From Haemophilus parainfluenzae (lineage in GTDB: Bacteria > Pseudomonadota > Gammaproteobacteria > Enterobacterales > Pasteurellaceae), in the NCBI RefSeq assembly GCF_900450995.1, contig NZ_UGHY01000002.1, forward strand, positions 1-64,000: a stretch of DNA of 64,000 nucleotides, written 5' to 3'. Made by a program: the position numbers and the translations under genes. Below are positions 17,692 through 24,161 of the stretch, in pieces. The notes beneath the pieces were generated by a model that was not told where the DNA came from, did not search any database, and saw only the letters and a program-made list of their open reading frames with translations. The first letter of the stretch is position 1. The number at the start of each line of letters is the position of its first letter.

Positions 17692-18113
17692 CTATCTAGA
17701 CGCAGCCCACATTGCTCTAGATGGCTTGCTATCATTCAGCCTATTCTCCTTAATAAATCTCTCAAAATCCTGCTTATCAAATTCGACCAATTTAGCTCCA
17801 AAATCTAACGATAGAGTAGAGGCTAGCGATTGAGAAAATCGCCACTCGAGAACGTTCTCGCAGTATTCTGGGGTTTTGTAATAAATAACAGAAATTCCCT
17901 TCGCCTTTTCTCCCATGTTGTAAACTTCCGCTATAATCTCTCTTCGTCTTGATAGCAAGGAGTTGATTAGTTCTTCAACATCCGGCTTAATAGTTCTTTG
18001 ACCATTTTCCCAATACTCCACGAACGCTTGCTGACCTGTCCAATATGTTCTGCAGCTTCAACCGTTGATAAACCCAACAGCTTTCTTGCGACTTTTAGTT
18101 CAAGTGGTGTCAT
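17692..18113 (-). pseudogene. aca2: Aca2-like anti-CRISPR-associated repressor, frameshifted
   Basis: From ATG 18113 (AAGGA upstream) it reads MTPLELKVARKLLGLSTVEA, then AEHIGQVSKRSWEYWENGQR and TIKPDVEELINSLLSRRREI, followed by LEWRFSQSLASTLSLDF, about 140 residues. This closely follows Aca2 of Pectobacterium phage ZF40 as I remember it (an AAEHIG helix-turn-helix, a SWxYWExG motif, GWRLSQS near the end). Aca proteins repress their own acr-aca operon, and Aca2 is reported to bind both DNA and the mRNA. One G is lost at 18017 in the WGEYW codons, splitting the HTH from the rest. If real, the operon would be derepressed. Confidence 0.82.
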
Positions 18114-18132
18114 AGTGTTATCCTTATAGAAA

Positions 18133-18150
18133 AGCCGTCAAATGACGGCT
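18133..18150 (-). promoter_or_regulatory. Hairpin between acrIIC4 and aca2
   Basis: A 7-bp stem AGCCGTC-ATTT-GACGGCT on the transcript is followed by TTTTC and lies just before the aca2 ribosome site. It may be a weak terminator lowering aca2 expression, or an RNA target of Aca2. Confidence 0.5.
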
Positions 18151-18156
18151 CTTAGT

Positions 18157-18423
18157 TTAAAATTGAATACCTTGTTTCTCTGCTAAGTCGATGGCTTTCT
18201 GTAATTTTTCAACCGCCTCATTCACAGCTTCTTGATTGAATTTCTCTGCTAATTCTTTTGAGTAGTTTTCATTTTTAAAGAAATCTCTCGCAGAGCTAAA
18301 TTGCTCAACTGCTGATTTAAATAGTCCTTTGATTGGATTTCGATGGTTTTTCGGTAAGACTGAAAGTTTAGCAAAGTTTTCAGATGTTGCGATTGTAGCA
18401 AAGTTTGCAGATGTGATTTTCAT
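18157..18423 (-). CDS. acrIIC4: Anti-CRISPR protein AcrIIC4-like (Cas9 inhibitor)
   Basis: The 88-residue intact protein starts MKITSANFATIATSENFAKL, continues SVLPKNHRNPIKGLFKSAVE and ends QKAIDLAEKQGIQF. From memory this is near-identical to AcrIIC4 of Haemophilus parainfluenzae (same length, a few substitutions), which blocks type II-C Cas9 by preventing stable target binding. AAGGAG precedes ATG 18423. It is the first gene of an operon with an aca2 homologue, the classic anti-CRISPR layout, and it lies beside the integrase. It is all-helical with an acidic/basic C-terminal helix. Upstream codons in the same open frame overlap the promoter and are not used. Confidence 0.93.
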   Translation of the reverse strand: MKITSANFATIATSENFAKLSVLPKNHRNPIKGLFKSAVEQFSSARDFFKNENYSKELAEKFNQEAVNEAVEKLQKAIDLAEKQGIQF

Positions 18424-18474
18424 AATTTTCTCCTTGAGATTAGAGTCGCACCATTGCGTTCTCTTTATGGGTGT

Positions 18475-18503
18475 ATAATGTTCGCATTTGACGAACAAGT
18501 CAA
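18475..18503 (-). promoter_or_regulatory. acr-aca promoter with inverted-repeat operator
   Basis: On the minus strand TTGACT (18498-18503) and CATTAT (18475-18480) are spaced 17 bases. The spacer contains the inverted repeat GTTCG-TCAAATG-CGAAC (18480-18496), which touches the -10 box. It is the expected place for Aca2 autorepression; direct binding is inferred. Confidence 0.78.
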
Positions 18504-18532
18504 GAGGAAAATTGTAAAGATTTGTAAATTTT

Positions 18533-19518
18533 TTAATCCAACAATTCAGCAATCTCTTCCATATTCGGGGCGTAATAGACATTTTGAAGTATTCTGATGT
18601 CTTTATGCCCCGATATTTTCGCTAACGTCATTACATCAACTTTTTTAGCTAATCTGGTTAATGCCTCTCGTCTTGTATCGTGGAAGTGTAAATTATCTCT
18701 GTTGGCCGCTTTCTTTAACTTCCTAAATGTTGCATCAAGTATATTTGATTTCACTTGAAAGCAAGTTTCACCTTGTTCTATTTCGTCTCTTAACCTTTCC
18801 AGTATTCTCACCGCATTTTTTGAAAGTGGAACGGTCCGAGAATTGCCGTTTTTCGTCATTGGTAAATAAGCTGTCTTTCTTTCTAGGTTTACATTACCCC
18901 AAGTTAATCCGCATATCTCACCAGCTCTCATCGCAGTTTCAACAGCAAATAGCACTGCCGCACCTGTGCGAGCCTTAGCAGTCTTTAAGCTCTCATTATA
19001 TCCGCTAATCTTGATAATCTCGTCTATATCTTCTTGTGTAAATCTTTGAGTTCTTGGTTTGCTTGCTTGTGGCTGTTGCAATCCAGTCATAGGGGAGGTT
19101 TGGATATACCCCAACGCTCAACGGCAACTTTGAATATATGCCCGATGGTAGATAACTCCCTGCGAACACTTTCACCTTTAACGGTTTCTAGTCGCTCTTT
19201 AATCCACAATTCTAAATCTTGGCGAGTAACATCAGATATATATTTATCTGTTATAGGATGGCGCAGAAAACGAGTTAAGCGGTTGAATTCGTGCTTTTCG
19301 CCTCGTTTCGTTGGCGTAACCTCATTCAAATAACGCTTAATCACATCAGAAAATAGCGTTTCTGGCTGCATACCTTTAGCTATTAACTCTAATTTCTTTT
19401 CTTCTTCCGCTCCCCACAAGATAGCTTCTGTCTTTGTTGAGCAGGTTTTGGATTTTCTTTTACCGTCTCGATAGACTTCTACACGCCATCTATCGCCACG
19501 TTTTCTAACTGTTGCCAC
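18533..19518 (-). pseudogene. int: Phage tyrosine integrase, frameshifted
   Basis: The N-terminal piece (MATVRKRGDRWRVEVYRDGK) has the arm-binding fold and a SAM-like core-binding domain. The C-terminal piece carries the catalytic residues: R in TAMRAGEICGL (about 198), HxxR in HFHDTRRE (280/283), H in KISGHKDI (305) and the Tyr in ILQNVYYAPN (315 or 316). One G lost from the run at 19109-19112 splits the 327-residue protein near residue 137 (WGYIQTSPMTG when restored). It points away from the adjacent tRNA-Leu, whose 3' end is the likely attachment site. Confidence 0.9.
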
Positions 19519-19563
19519 TTTATTTAATCTCTAAACGTAAAAACTCGCCAAAAATTAAACCGC

Positions 19564-19584
19564 TTGGCGTAATTTTGGCGTAAT
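19564..19584. repeat. Direct repeats upstream of int, possible arm-type sites
   Basis: TTGGCGTAAT occurs twice, 11 bases apart (19564-19573 and 19575-19584), with a related inverted TTGGCGAG motif about 20 bases away. They lie between the integrase start and the tRNA 3' end, where integrase arm sites are expected. Confidence 0.4.
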
Positions 19585-19708
19585 GAACGCATAAAAATAT
19601 ATAAAAATACATAAAAAATGGCAATACTGGATAAGATTAAAAGAGTGGAAAAGTGATATTTAAGTATCGTAAAGTGTTGATTTTATTAATAGAAAAGCAG
19701 AAAAGAAA

Positions 19709-19732
19709 AATCCCCGTCCAATGAACGAGGAT
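19709..19732 (-). terminator. Terminator downstream of tRNA-Leu
   Basis: The minus-strand hairpin AATCC-TCGT / ACGG-GGATT is followed by TTTTTCTTTT, eight bases after the tRNA CCA end. Confidence 0.6.
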
Positions 19733-19739
19733 TATAATG

Positions 19740-19825
19740 TGGTGCCTAGGGTCGGACTCGAACCGACACGGTTATTCACCGGCGGATTTTGAATCCGCTG
19801 CGTCTACCAATTTCGCCACCCAGGC
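19740..19825 (-). tRNA. tRNA-Leu (anticodon CAA)
   Basis: The minus strand folds as a class II tRNA. The acceptor GCCTGGG pairs with CCTAGGC, the anticodon stem GCGGA/TCCGC encloses TTCAAAA (anticodon CAA), there is a long variable arm (CGGTGAATAACCG), the T loop is GGTTCGAGTCC, and CCA is encoded. Its 3' end faces the prophage integrase, so it is the probable attB. Confidence 0.95.
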
Positions 19826-20019
19826 ATTTGGGTTGCTCTGAATTATACGTTTATCTTACTTCGTTGCAAGTAAAATTTCATTAAAAACGTGTGGTTGTTT
19901 TAAATTTCATCAACTTGTATTCAAATATAAAAGGGAAGTTTAAAATAATTTGATACGTTGTCACAATTTATGAGTAAAATAAAAGCTTAGTATTTCTACT
20001 AAGCTTTATGATTATCTAA

Positions 20020-20520
20020 TTAAGCGGTTTGACCAGCAAGGTTACCTAAATCTTTATCGATTAAGAATAAGCCTTTGCCATCTTCGCCAAGAAGATTTAA
20101 TTTGTCTAAAATACCACTGAATAATTTCTCTTCTTCGTGTTGTTCTGCAACATACCATTGTAAGAAATTGAATGCAGAGTAGTCTTTTTCTTCAAAAGTT
20201 TTACCCACTAATTCATTAATTTTACTTGTGATCAATTTTTCGTGTTCGTAAGTTAATTCAATGATTTCTTTCAATGATTTGTACTCATGCGCAGGTGCTT
20301 CAATTGCAGTGATTACCGCTAATGCACCAGTTTCATTTAAATAAGTGAATAATTTACGCATGTGTTGCATTTCTTCTGCAGCGTGTTCTGATAAGAATTT
20401 AGCTGCACCTTCAAAACCATTTTGTTCGCACCATGCACTCATTTGTAAGTAAAGGTTTGAAGAGTAGAACTCAAGGTTCATTTGATCATTTAATAATTTG
20501 ATTACGTTTGCTGATAACAT
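20020..20520 (-). CDS. ftnB: Non-haem ferritin (second of pair)
   Basis: The 166-residue protein has the four-helix ferritin fold, with ferroxidase residues in [23 protein letters not shown] and the later [12 protein letters not shown]. It stores iron as ferric mineral in a 24-mer. It follows a paralogue after 20 bases and is probably co-transcribed. The two are about 65% alike, so this is an old duplication kept in Haemophilus. The A/B numbering is by position only. Confidence 0.9.
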   Translation of the reverse strand: MLSANVIKLLNDQMNLEFYSSNLYLQMSAWCEQNGFEGAAKFLSEHAAEEMQHMRKLFTYLNETGALAVITAIEAPAHEYKSLKEIIELTYEHEKLITSKINELVGKTFEEKDYSAFNFLQWYVAEQHEEEKLFSGILDKLNLLGEDGKGLFLIDKDLGNLAGQTA

Positions 20521-20540
20521 TTTGTATTCTCCTTCTAAAA

Positions 20541-21026
20541 TTATAATGTTGCTAAATCACGATCAATAAAGTAAAGCGAACGACCGTCTTCACCCAACAA
20601 GTTAAATTTATCAATAATGCTATTGAATAATTTTTCTTCTTCATGTTGTTCTGCAACGTACCATTGTAAGAAGTTAAAAGTAGAATAGTCTTTGTTTGCA
20701 AAAGTCACTTCAACTAATTCATTAATTTTAGAAGTAACGAGTTTTTCATGTTCAAGTGTGGTTTCAAATACTTCTTTAAGTGATTTGTAGTCATTCTTAG
20801 GTGCATCAATTTTACCTAAAAGTGGCATACCACTTGTTTCACTCACATATTTGAATAATTTTTGCATGTGTTCTAATTCTTCATCAGCATGACGAAGTAA
20901 AAATGCTGCAGCACCTTCGTAACCGTGTTTGCTACACCAAGAACTCATTTGTAAATAAACATTAGAAGAGTAGAACTCTAAATTGATTTGTTCATTTAAC
21001 TTATCTGCGATTGCTTTATTAAGCAT
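20541..21026 (-). CDS. ftnA: Non-haem ferritin (first of pair)
   Basis: The 161-residue protein [20 protein letters not shown] has conserved ferroxidase segments ([21 protein letters not shown]). ATG 21026 is preferred over an upstream TTG because AGGAG lies eight bases before it. It is the first gene of the ferritin pair and has a recognisable sigma-70 promoter with iron-box-like motifs upstream. Mixed 24-mers with its neighbour are plausible. Confidence 0.9.
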   Translation of the reverse strand: MLNKAIADKLNEQINLEFYSSNVYLQMSSWCSKHGYEGAAAFLLRHADEELEHMQKLFKYVSETSGMPLLGKIDAPKNDYKSLKEVFETTLEHEKLVTSKINELVEVTFANKDYSTFNFLQWYVAEQHEEEKLFNSIIDKFNLLGEDGRSLYFIDRDLATL

Positions 21027-21097
21027 AACCAACTCCTTTCCTTATTAAGTAGAGATTAAAAATAAAAACAAGACTGCTTAACTTGTCATCGGTGTGC

Positions 21098-21126
21098 ATT
21101 CTAATCCAGCAAATGAGAATGGTCAA
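21098..21126 (-). promoter_or_regulatory. Ferritin operon promoter
   Basis: On the minus strand TTGACC (21121-21126) and TAGAAT (21098-21103) are spaced exactly 17 bases. The spacer holds ATTCTCATT, half of a Fur-box-like element. Confidence 0.72.
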
Positions 21127-21180
21127 GTATTTTTTTAAATTATTTTTTATAAGTCACTAATAATAAAAGAAAAATCAATG

Positions 21181-21230
21181 TTAATTATTCTCATTTATGT
21201 AATATATGTAAAATAAATTCTCATTATCAG
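21181..21230. promoter_or_regulatory. Fur-box-like repeats upstream of ferritin operon
   Basis: ATTCTCATT occurs at about 21187 and 21217 (the second reads GATAATGAGAATTTATT on the other strand), resembling GATAATGATAATCATTATC. With the copy inside the promoter there are three. Iron control is likely but the sites are imperfect. Confidence 0.42.
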
Positions 21231-21277
21231 ATCAAGAATGATGAAATCTGCTGAATTGTGATGTATGCAATTGTATT

Positions 21278-21678
21278 CAGAATTCACGTAGCGTTATCTC
21301 AAAATTTCATTCTAATTTAATTATTCCATCACAAAGACATCCATTTATTTCTTTTATATCTATAAGCCGAAACTCACCTTATTTTGAGTAATGCATGAAA
21401 TAGGATAGTCATCTATTTTTATTTGTGACACATTTATAAATGTTATTTAACATAATATACATTATGCGAAATCAATTACAAGGTTAGTGAAAGCTACGTA
21501 TTAATAAGATCACAGAGTTATGCACAGGTCACGAATGCTGCTAAAGTAATGTGAAATCTGGATTGGCAATACCTTGTAACAAGATTAAATAATGATTTAT
21601 ACACTCTAAAGTTTTTATGTAAGGAAAAAATAAAGAAGTTTATATGTATCAAATAATGACAACGCTACGTGAATTCTG
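21278..21678. repeat. 401-bp inverted-repeat-bounded element (possible MITE)
   Basis: The left end CAGAATTCACGTAGCGTTATC (21278-21298) is matched by the complement of the right end 21658-21678 with one difference (A/G). The interior is AT-rich without a sizeable ORF and has an inner inverted pair ACAAGGT / ACCTTGT. No clear target duplication is seen. It fills most of the 769-base gap between the ferritin promoter and sbcB. It may be a non-autonomous transposable element, an IS remnant, or a long hairpin regulatory region. Confidence 0.55.
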
Positions 21679-21716
21679 CGTTATTTTATGAGGTGAATAC
21701 CATCAGATTAAAAAAG

Positions 21717-21753
21717 AAAAACGTAAATCTCAGGGATTAAGATTTACGTTTTT
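21717..21753. terminator. Bidirectional terminator downstream of sbcB
   Basis: A perfect 14-bp stem AAAAACGTAAATCT with AGATTTACGTTTTT encloses a 9-nt loop. Runs of A and T on both sides let it act on both strands. Confidence 0.85.
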
Positions 21754-21795
21754 GATGAATGGTATTTGTGTGACCATGTCACGATATGTATAAGG

Positions 21796-23217
21796 TTAAG
21801 ATAACAGTTTTGCTCCGTATTCATAAACCTGTTGCAGTAAATTCAGTTTGGTTGGATTATCCGAATATTCCTCTGCTAACCGTTGTAAACTTTCTTCAAA
21901 TTTAACCGCACTTTGTTCTAATTTACGTTGGCGATATTTTTGCCATTTGATTTGCTCAGCACGATTTAGGGTTTTGTAGAAATATCTTGCACGATAATGG
22001 AATAACAATTCAGGAATTCGTTTATCTTCAAAGGCTAAACCATGCTCAGCTAATTTTTCAGCTGGTAAATCGCGTAAAATAGCCATATTGTTTTTATCGG
22101 CATTGCTAAAGAAACCGTTATAAAGCTCCGTTTCTACATTATCACTCGGCTCAAATTCGCGTTCTTCTGCGAAGATTTCAATAACTTTCTCGCGAATATC
22201 TAAGGATTGGCGCAATTTTGCTAAATTATCTAAGCAATATTGTCTGTCTATTCCCAAACGAGCTGCATTTTCTGGTAGTAACGTTTTTGCTGGTGCCAAA
22301 ATTGGGCATTTATTAATATGAACCAATTTCAATGGAACTGATGAAACTCCCCTTTCTTCTAGCTCACTTTTCTTAGTATATAAATCTTGTCGCAAATCAA
22401 CCGCACTTTTACTGAGTAAATTATCAATATCACCTGATAAATCACAGACGATTACGGCATTTTGATTAGTTGGATGCCATGCTAATGGTGCCACCCAAGC
22501 ACAATTGCCGCGATAATTCCCTAACATACCTGAAACATGAACTAATGGTGTCATTTCCGCGGTATCAATTAGCTTCTCAATTTCCCTTTTACCTCTATAC
22601 TCAAAGAAGAATTGAAATAATTTAGGCTGCTTTTCTTTGATTAATTTAGCCATAGCGATGGTTGCATATACATCCGCCATCGCATCATGGGCATTTTCAT
22701 GCTCGATACCATTTACTTTGGTTAATTTTTCTAAGCGAAAGCTTGGCATACCATCATCGTCATAAGCCCAATTTATCCCTTCTGGACGCAGCGAATAGCA
22801 AGCCCGTACCAAATCCAGTAAATCCCAACGAGAATTGCCATTTTTCCAGCTATATTCATAGGGATCGATGAAATTACGGTAAAAGGTATAACGAGTCATT
22901 TCATCGTCATAACGAATGTTGTTGTAACCCATCACACAGGTGTTAGGTTGTGAAAATTCAGCTAGAATTTTTGCGGCAAATTCAGGTTCAGGAATCCCCT
23001 TTTCATTACATTCTTGTGGCGTGATTCCTGTGACCATTACGGCTTCCGGGGCAGGCAAATAATCATTGGTTTGCTTGCAATACAGAATAATAGGCTCGCC
23101 AATGATATTGAAATCGGCATCGGTACGAATACCGGCAAATTGAGCTGGACGATCACTTGCCGGATTGATACCAAAACTTTCGTAATCGTAGATAAAAAAA
23201 CTAAAATTGTTTGCCAT
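21796..23217 (-). CDS. sbcB: Exodeoxyribonuclease I
   Basis: The 473-residue protein degrades single-stranded DNA 3' to 5' and takes part in recombination and mismatch repair. The DEDD exonuclease motifs are visible: FFIYDYESFG (residues 8-17), GYNNIRYDDEMTR, and HENAHDAMADVYAT. The C-terminal SH3-like and helical domains follow. The start is just after the DMT permease gene (two bases between them), so the two form an operon that ends at the strong hairpin near 21735. Confidence 0.96.
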   Translation of the reverse strand: MANNFSFFIYDYESFGINPASDRPAQFAGIRTDADFNIIGEPIILYCKQTNDYLPAPEAVMVTGITPQECNEKGIPEPEFAAKILAEFSQPNTCVMGYNNIRYDDEMTRYTFYRNFIDPYEYSWKNGNSRWDLLDLVRACYSLRPEGINWAYDDDGMPSFRLEKLTKVNGIEHENAHDAMADVYATIAMAKLIKEKQPKLFQFFFEYRGKREIEKLIDTAEMTPLVHVSGMLGNYRGNCAWVAPLAWHPTNQNAVIVCDLSGDIDNLLSKSAVDLRQDLYTKKSELEERGVSSVPLKLVHINKCPILAPAKTLLPENAARLGIDRQYCLDNLAKLRQSLDIREKVIEIFAEEREFEPSDNVETELYNGFFSNADKNNMAILRDLPAEKLAEHGLAFEDKRIPELLFHYRARYFYKTLNRAEQIKWQKYRQRKLEQSAVKFEESLQRLAEEYSDNPTKLNLLQQVYEYGAKLLS

Positions 23218-23219
23218 AA

Positions 23220-24092
23220 TTATGCCAAAATTTTATCTAAATAATATAAACAGAAAATTGCTGAAAGGCTGACAAGCACACCAAGCCAGTTGATTTTGCT
23301 GATTTTTTCTTTAAAGAAAAATGCGCCGGTGATGGTGCCTAAACAAATAACACCAATATTCATTCCCGCAAAAACTAAGGTTGGGTTTTGTCCGAAACTT
23401 TGGTGAGCTTTAATGTAAAACAGAATGTTGAAGAAATTCAATACACCTAAAATAATTCCACCAATAAAGCTTGGCACAGTCCATTGAGTGCGTTTTAGGA
23501 ATAAATACAGGAACATGACACAAGCGGCTAATGAGAAAGCAATGAATAATGTGGTTGGGAATGCTCCCCCGCTTTTGGCCACTTGTTTGAATAAGATATC
23601 AATGGTGCCATAACCAAACCAAACACCGATTAAGCCTAAAATACCTTTAAAAGTGACCGCACTTTGTTCATTTGATTTGTTCAAAATACAGAATAAACCG
23701 GTGAATGCCAAAATAATGCCAACAATTTTAGGCTGACTTAATGTTTCATGGAAAATAATAAAAGAGGCAACAATCGGTAGAAATAACGATAAGCGTTGTG
23801 CGGCATCTGAACGCACGATGCCTGCAAATTCAACGGCTTTAGACATAATGATAAATACGGTTGGTAATAAAATACCTAACGCCAGGAAAATAGGTGTGCT
23901 ATCACTTTGTGCTAAATATTCGGTAAATTCCAATCCTTTAAAATCAGGTTTGAGTAAGAAATAGCTTAATGAAATGGCGATAATATAGTTGAACGCTATT
24001 GCTTGTTCAATAATGATATTTTTCTTGCGCGCAACTTTGAGTAACACCGATACGGCAACACTACATAGAATGGCAAAAATAAGGTTGTGCAT
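23220..24092 (-). CDS. DMT-superfamily (EamA-like) permease
   Basis: The 290-residue membrane protein has about ten predicted helices, beginning MHNLIFAILCSVAVSVLLKV. It has two internally similar EamA-type halves and a final helix with LGVLVSLSAIFCLYYLD. The substrate is unknown. It lies between mukB and sbcB on the same strand, 69 bases after mukB and two before sbcB. It is probably co-expressed with sbcB. Confidence 0.82.
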   Translation of the reverse strand: MHNLIFAILCSVAVSVLLKVARKKNIIIEQAIAFNYIIAISLSYFLLKPDFKGLEFTEYLAQSDSTPIFLALGILLPTVFIIMSKAVEFAGIVRSDAAQRLSLFLPIVASFIIFHETLSQPKIVGIILAFTGLFCILNKSNEQSAVTFKGILGLIGVWFGYGTIDILFKQVAKSGGAFPTTLFIAFSLAACVMFLYLFLKRTQWTVPSFIGGIILGVLNFFNILFYIKAHQSFGQNPTLVFAGMNIGVICLGTITGAFFFKEKISKINWLGVLVSLSAIFCLYYLDKILA

Positions 24093-24128
24093 AATTCGTC
24101 CTAAATTCTCATAAAAATAACAATGAAA

Positions 24129-24156
24129 AAAGCGGCCAATTGCTTTGACCGCTTTA
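24129..24156 (-). terminator. Terminator of the mukFEB operon
   Basis: The minus-strand stem AAAGCGG...CCGCTTT, with inner CAA/TTG pairing, is followed by TTTC just after the mukB stop. Confidence 0.6.
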
Positions 24157-24161
24157 AAAAA

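Larger units (their letters stand above)
1..19740. mobile_element. Contractile-tail (myovirus) prophage, right part
   Basis: The stretch holds a run of plus-strand tail and baseplate genes, followed by minus-strand anti-CRISPR and integrase genes that end against the 3' end of a tRNA-Leu gene, the usual layout for integration at a tRNA. Head genes and the second attachment copy must lie left of position 1. Only one full uptake signal core (near 7482) was seen in about 19.5 kb, against roughly three dozen in the following 44 kb, which supports foreign origin. Many tail genes are split by single-base homopolymer indels, so the prophage is either decaying or poorly sequenced. The right boundary is inferred from the tRNA end, not from a seen att repeat. 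Confidence 0.93.

Noticed and set aside
18424..18582. N-terminal extension of the anti-CRISPR frame
   Set aside because: It runs through the acr promoter and operator, has no ribosome site, and the 88-residue form with AAGGAG matches the known protein length.
1..19740. Second att copy within the window
   Set aside because: No second copy of the tRNA-Leu 3' segment was found; the other prophage end must be outside.
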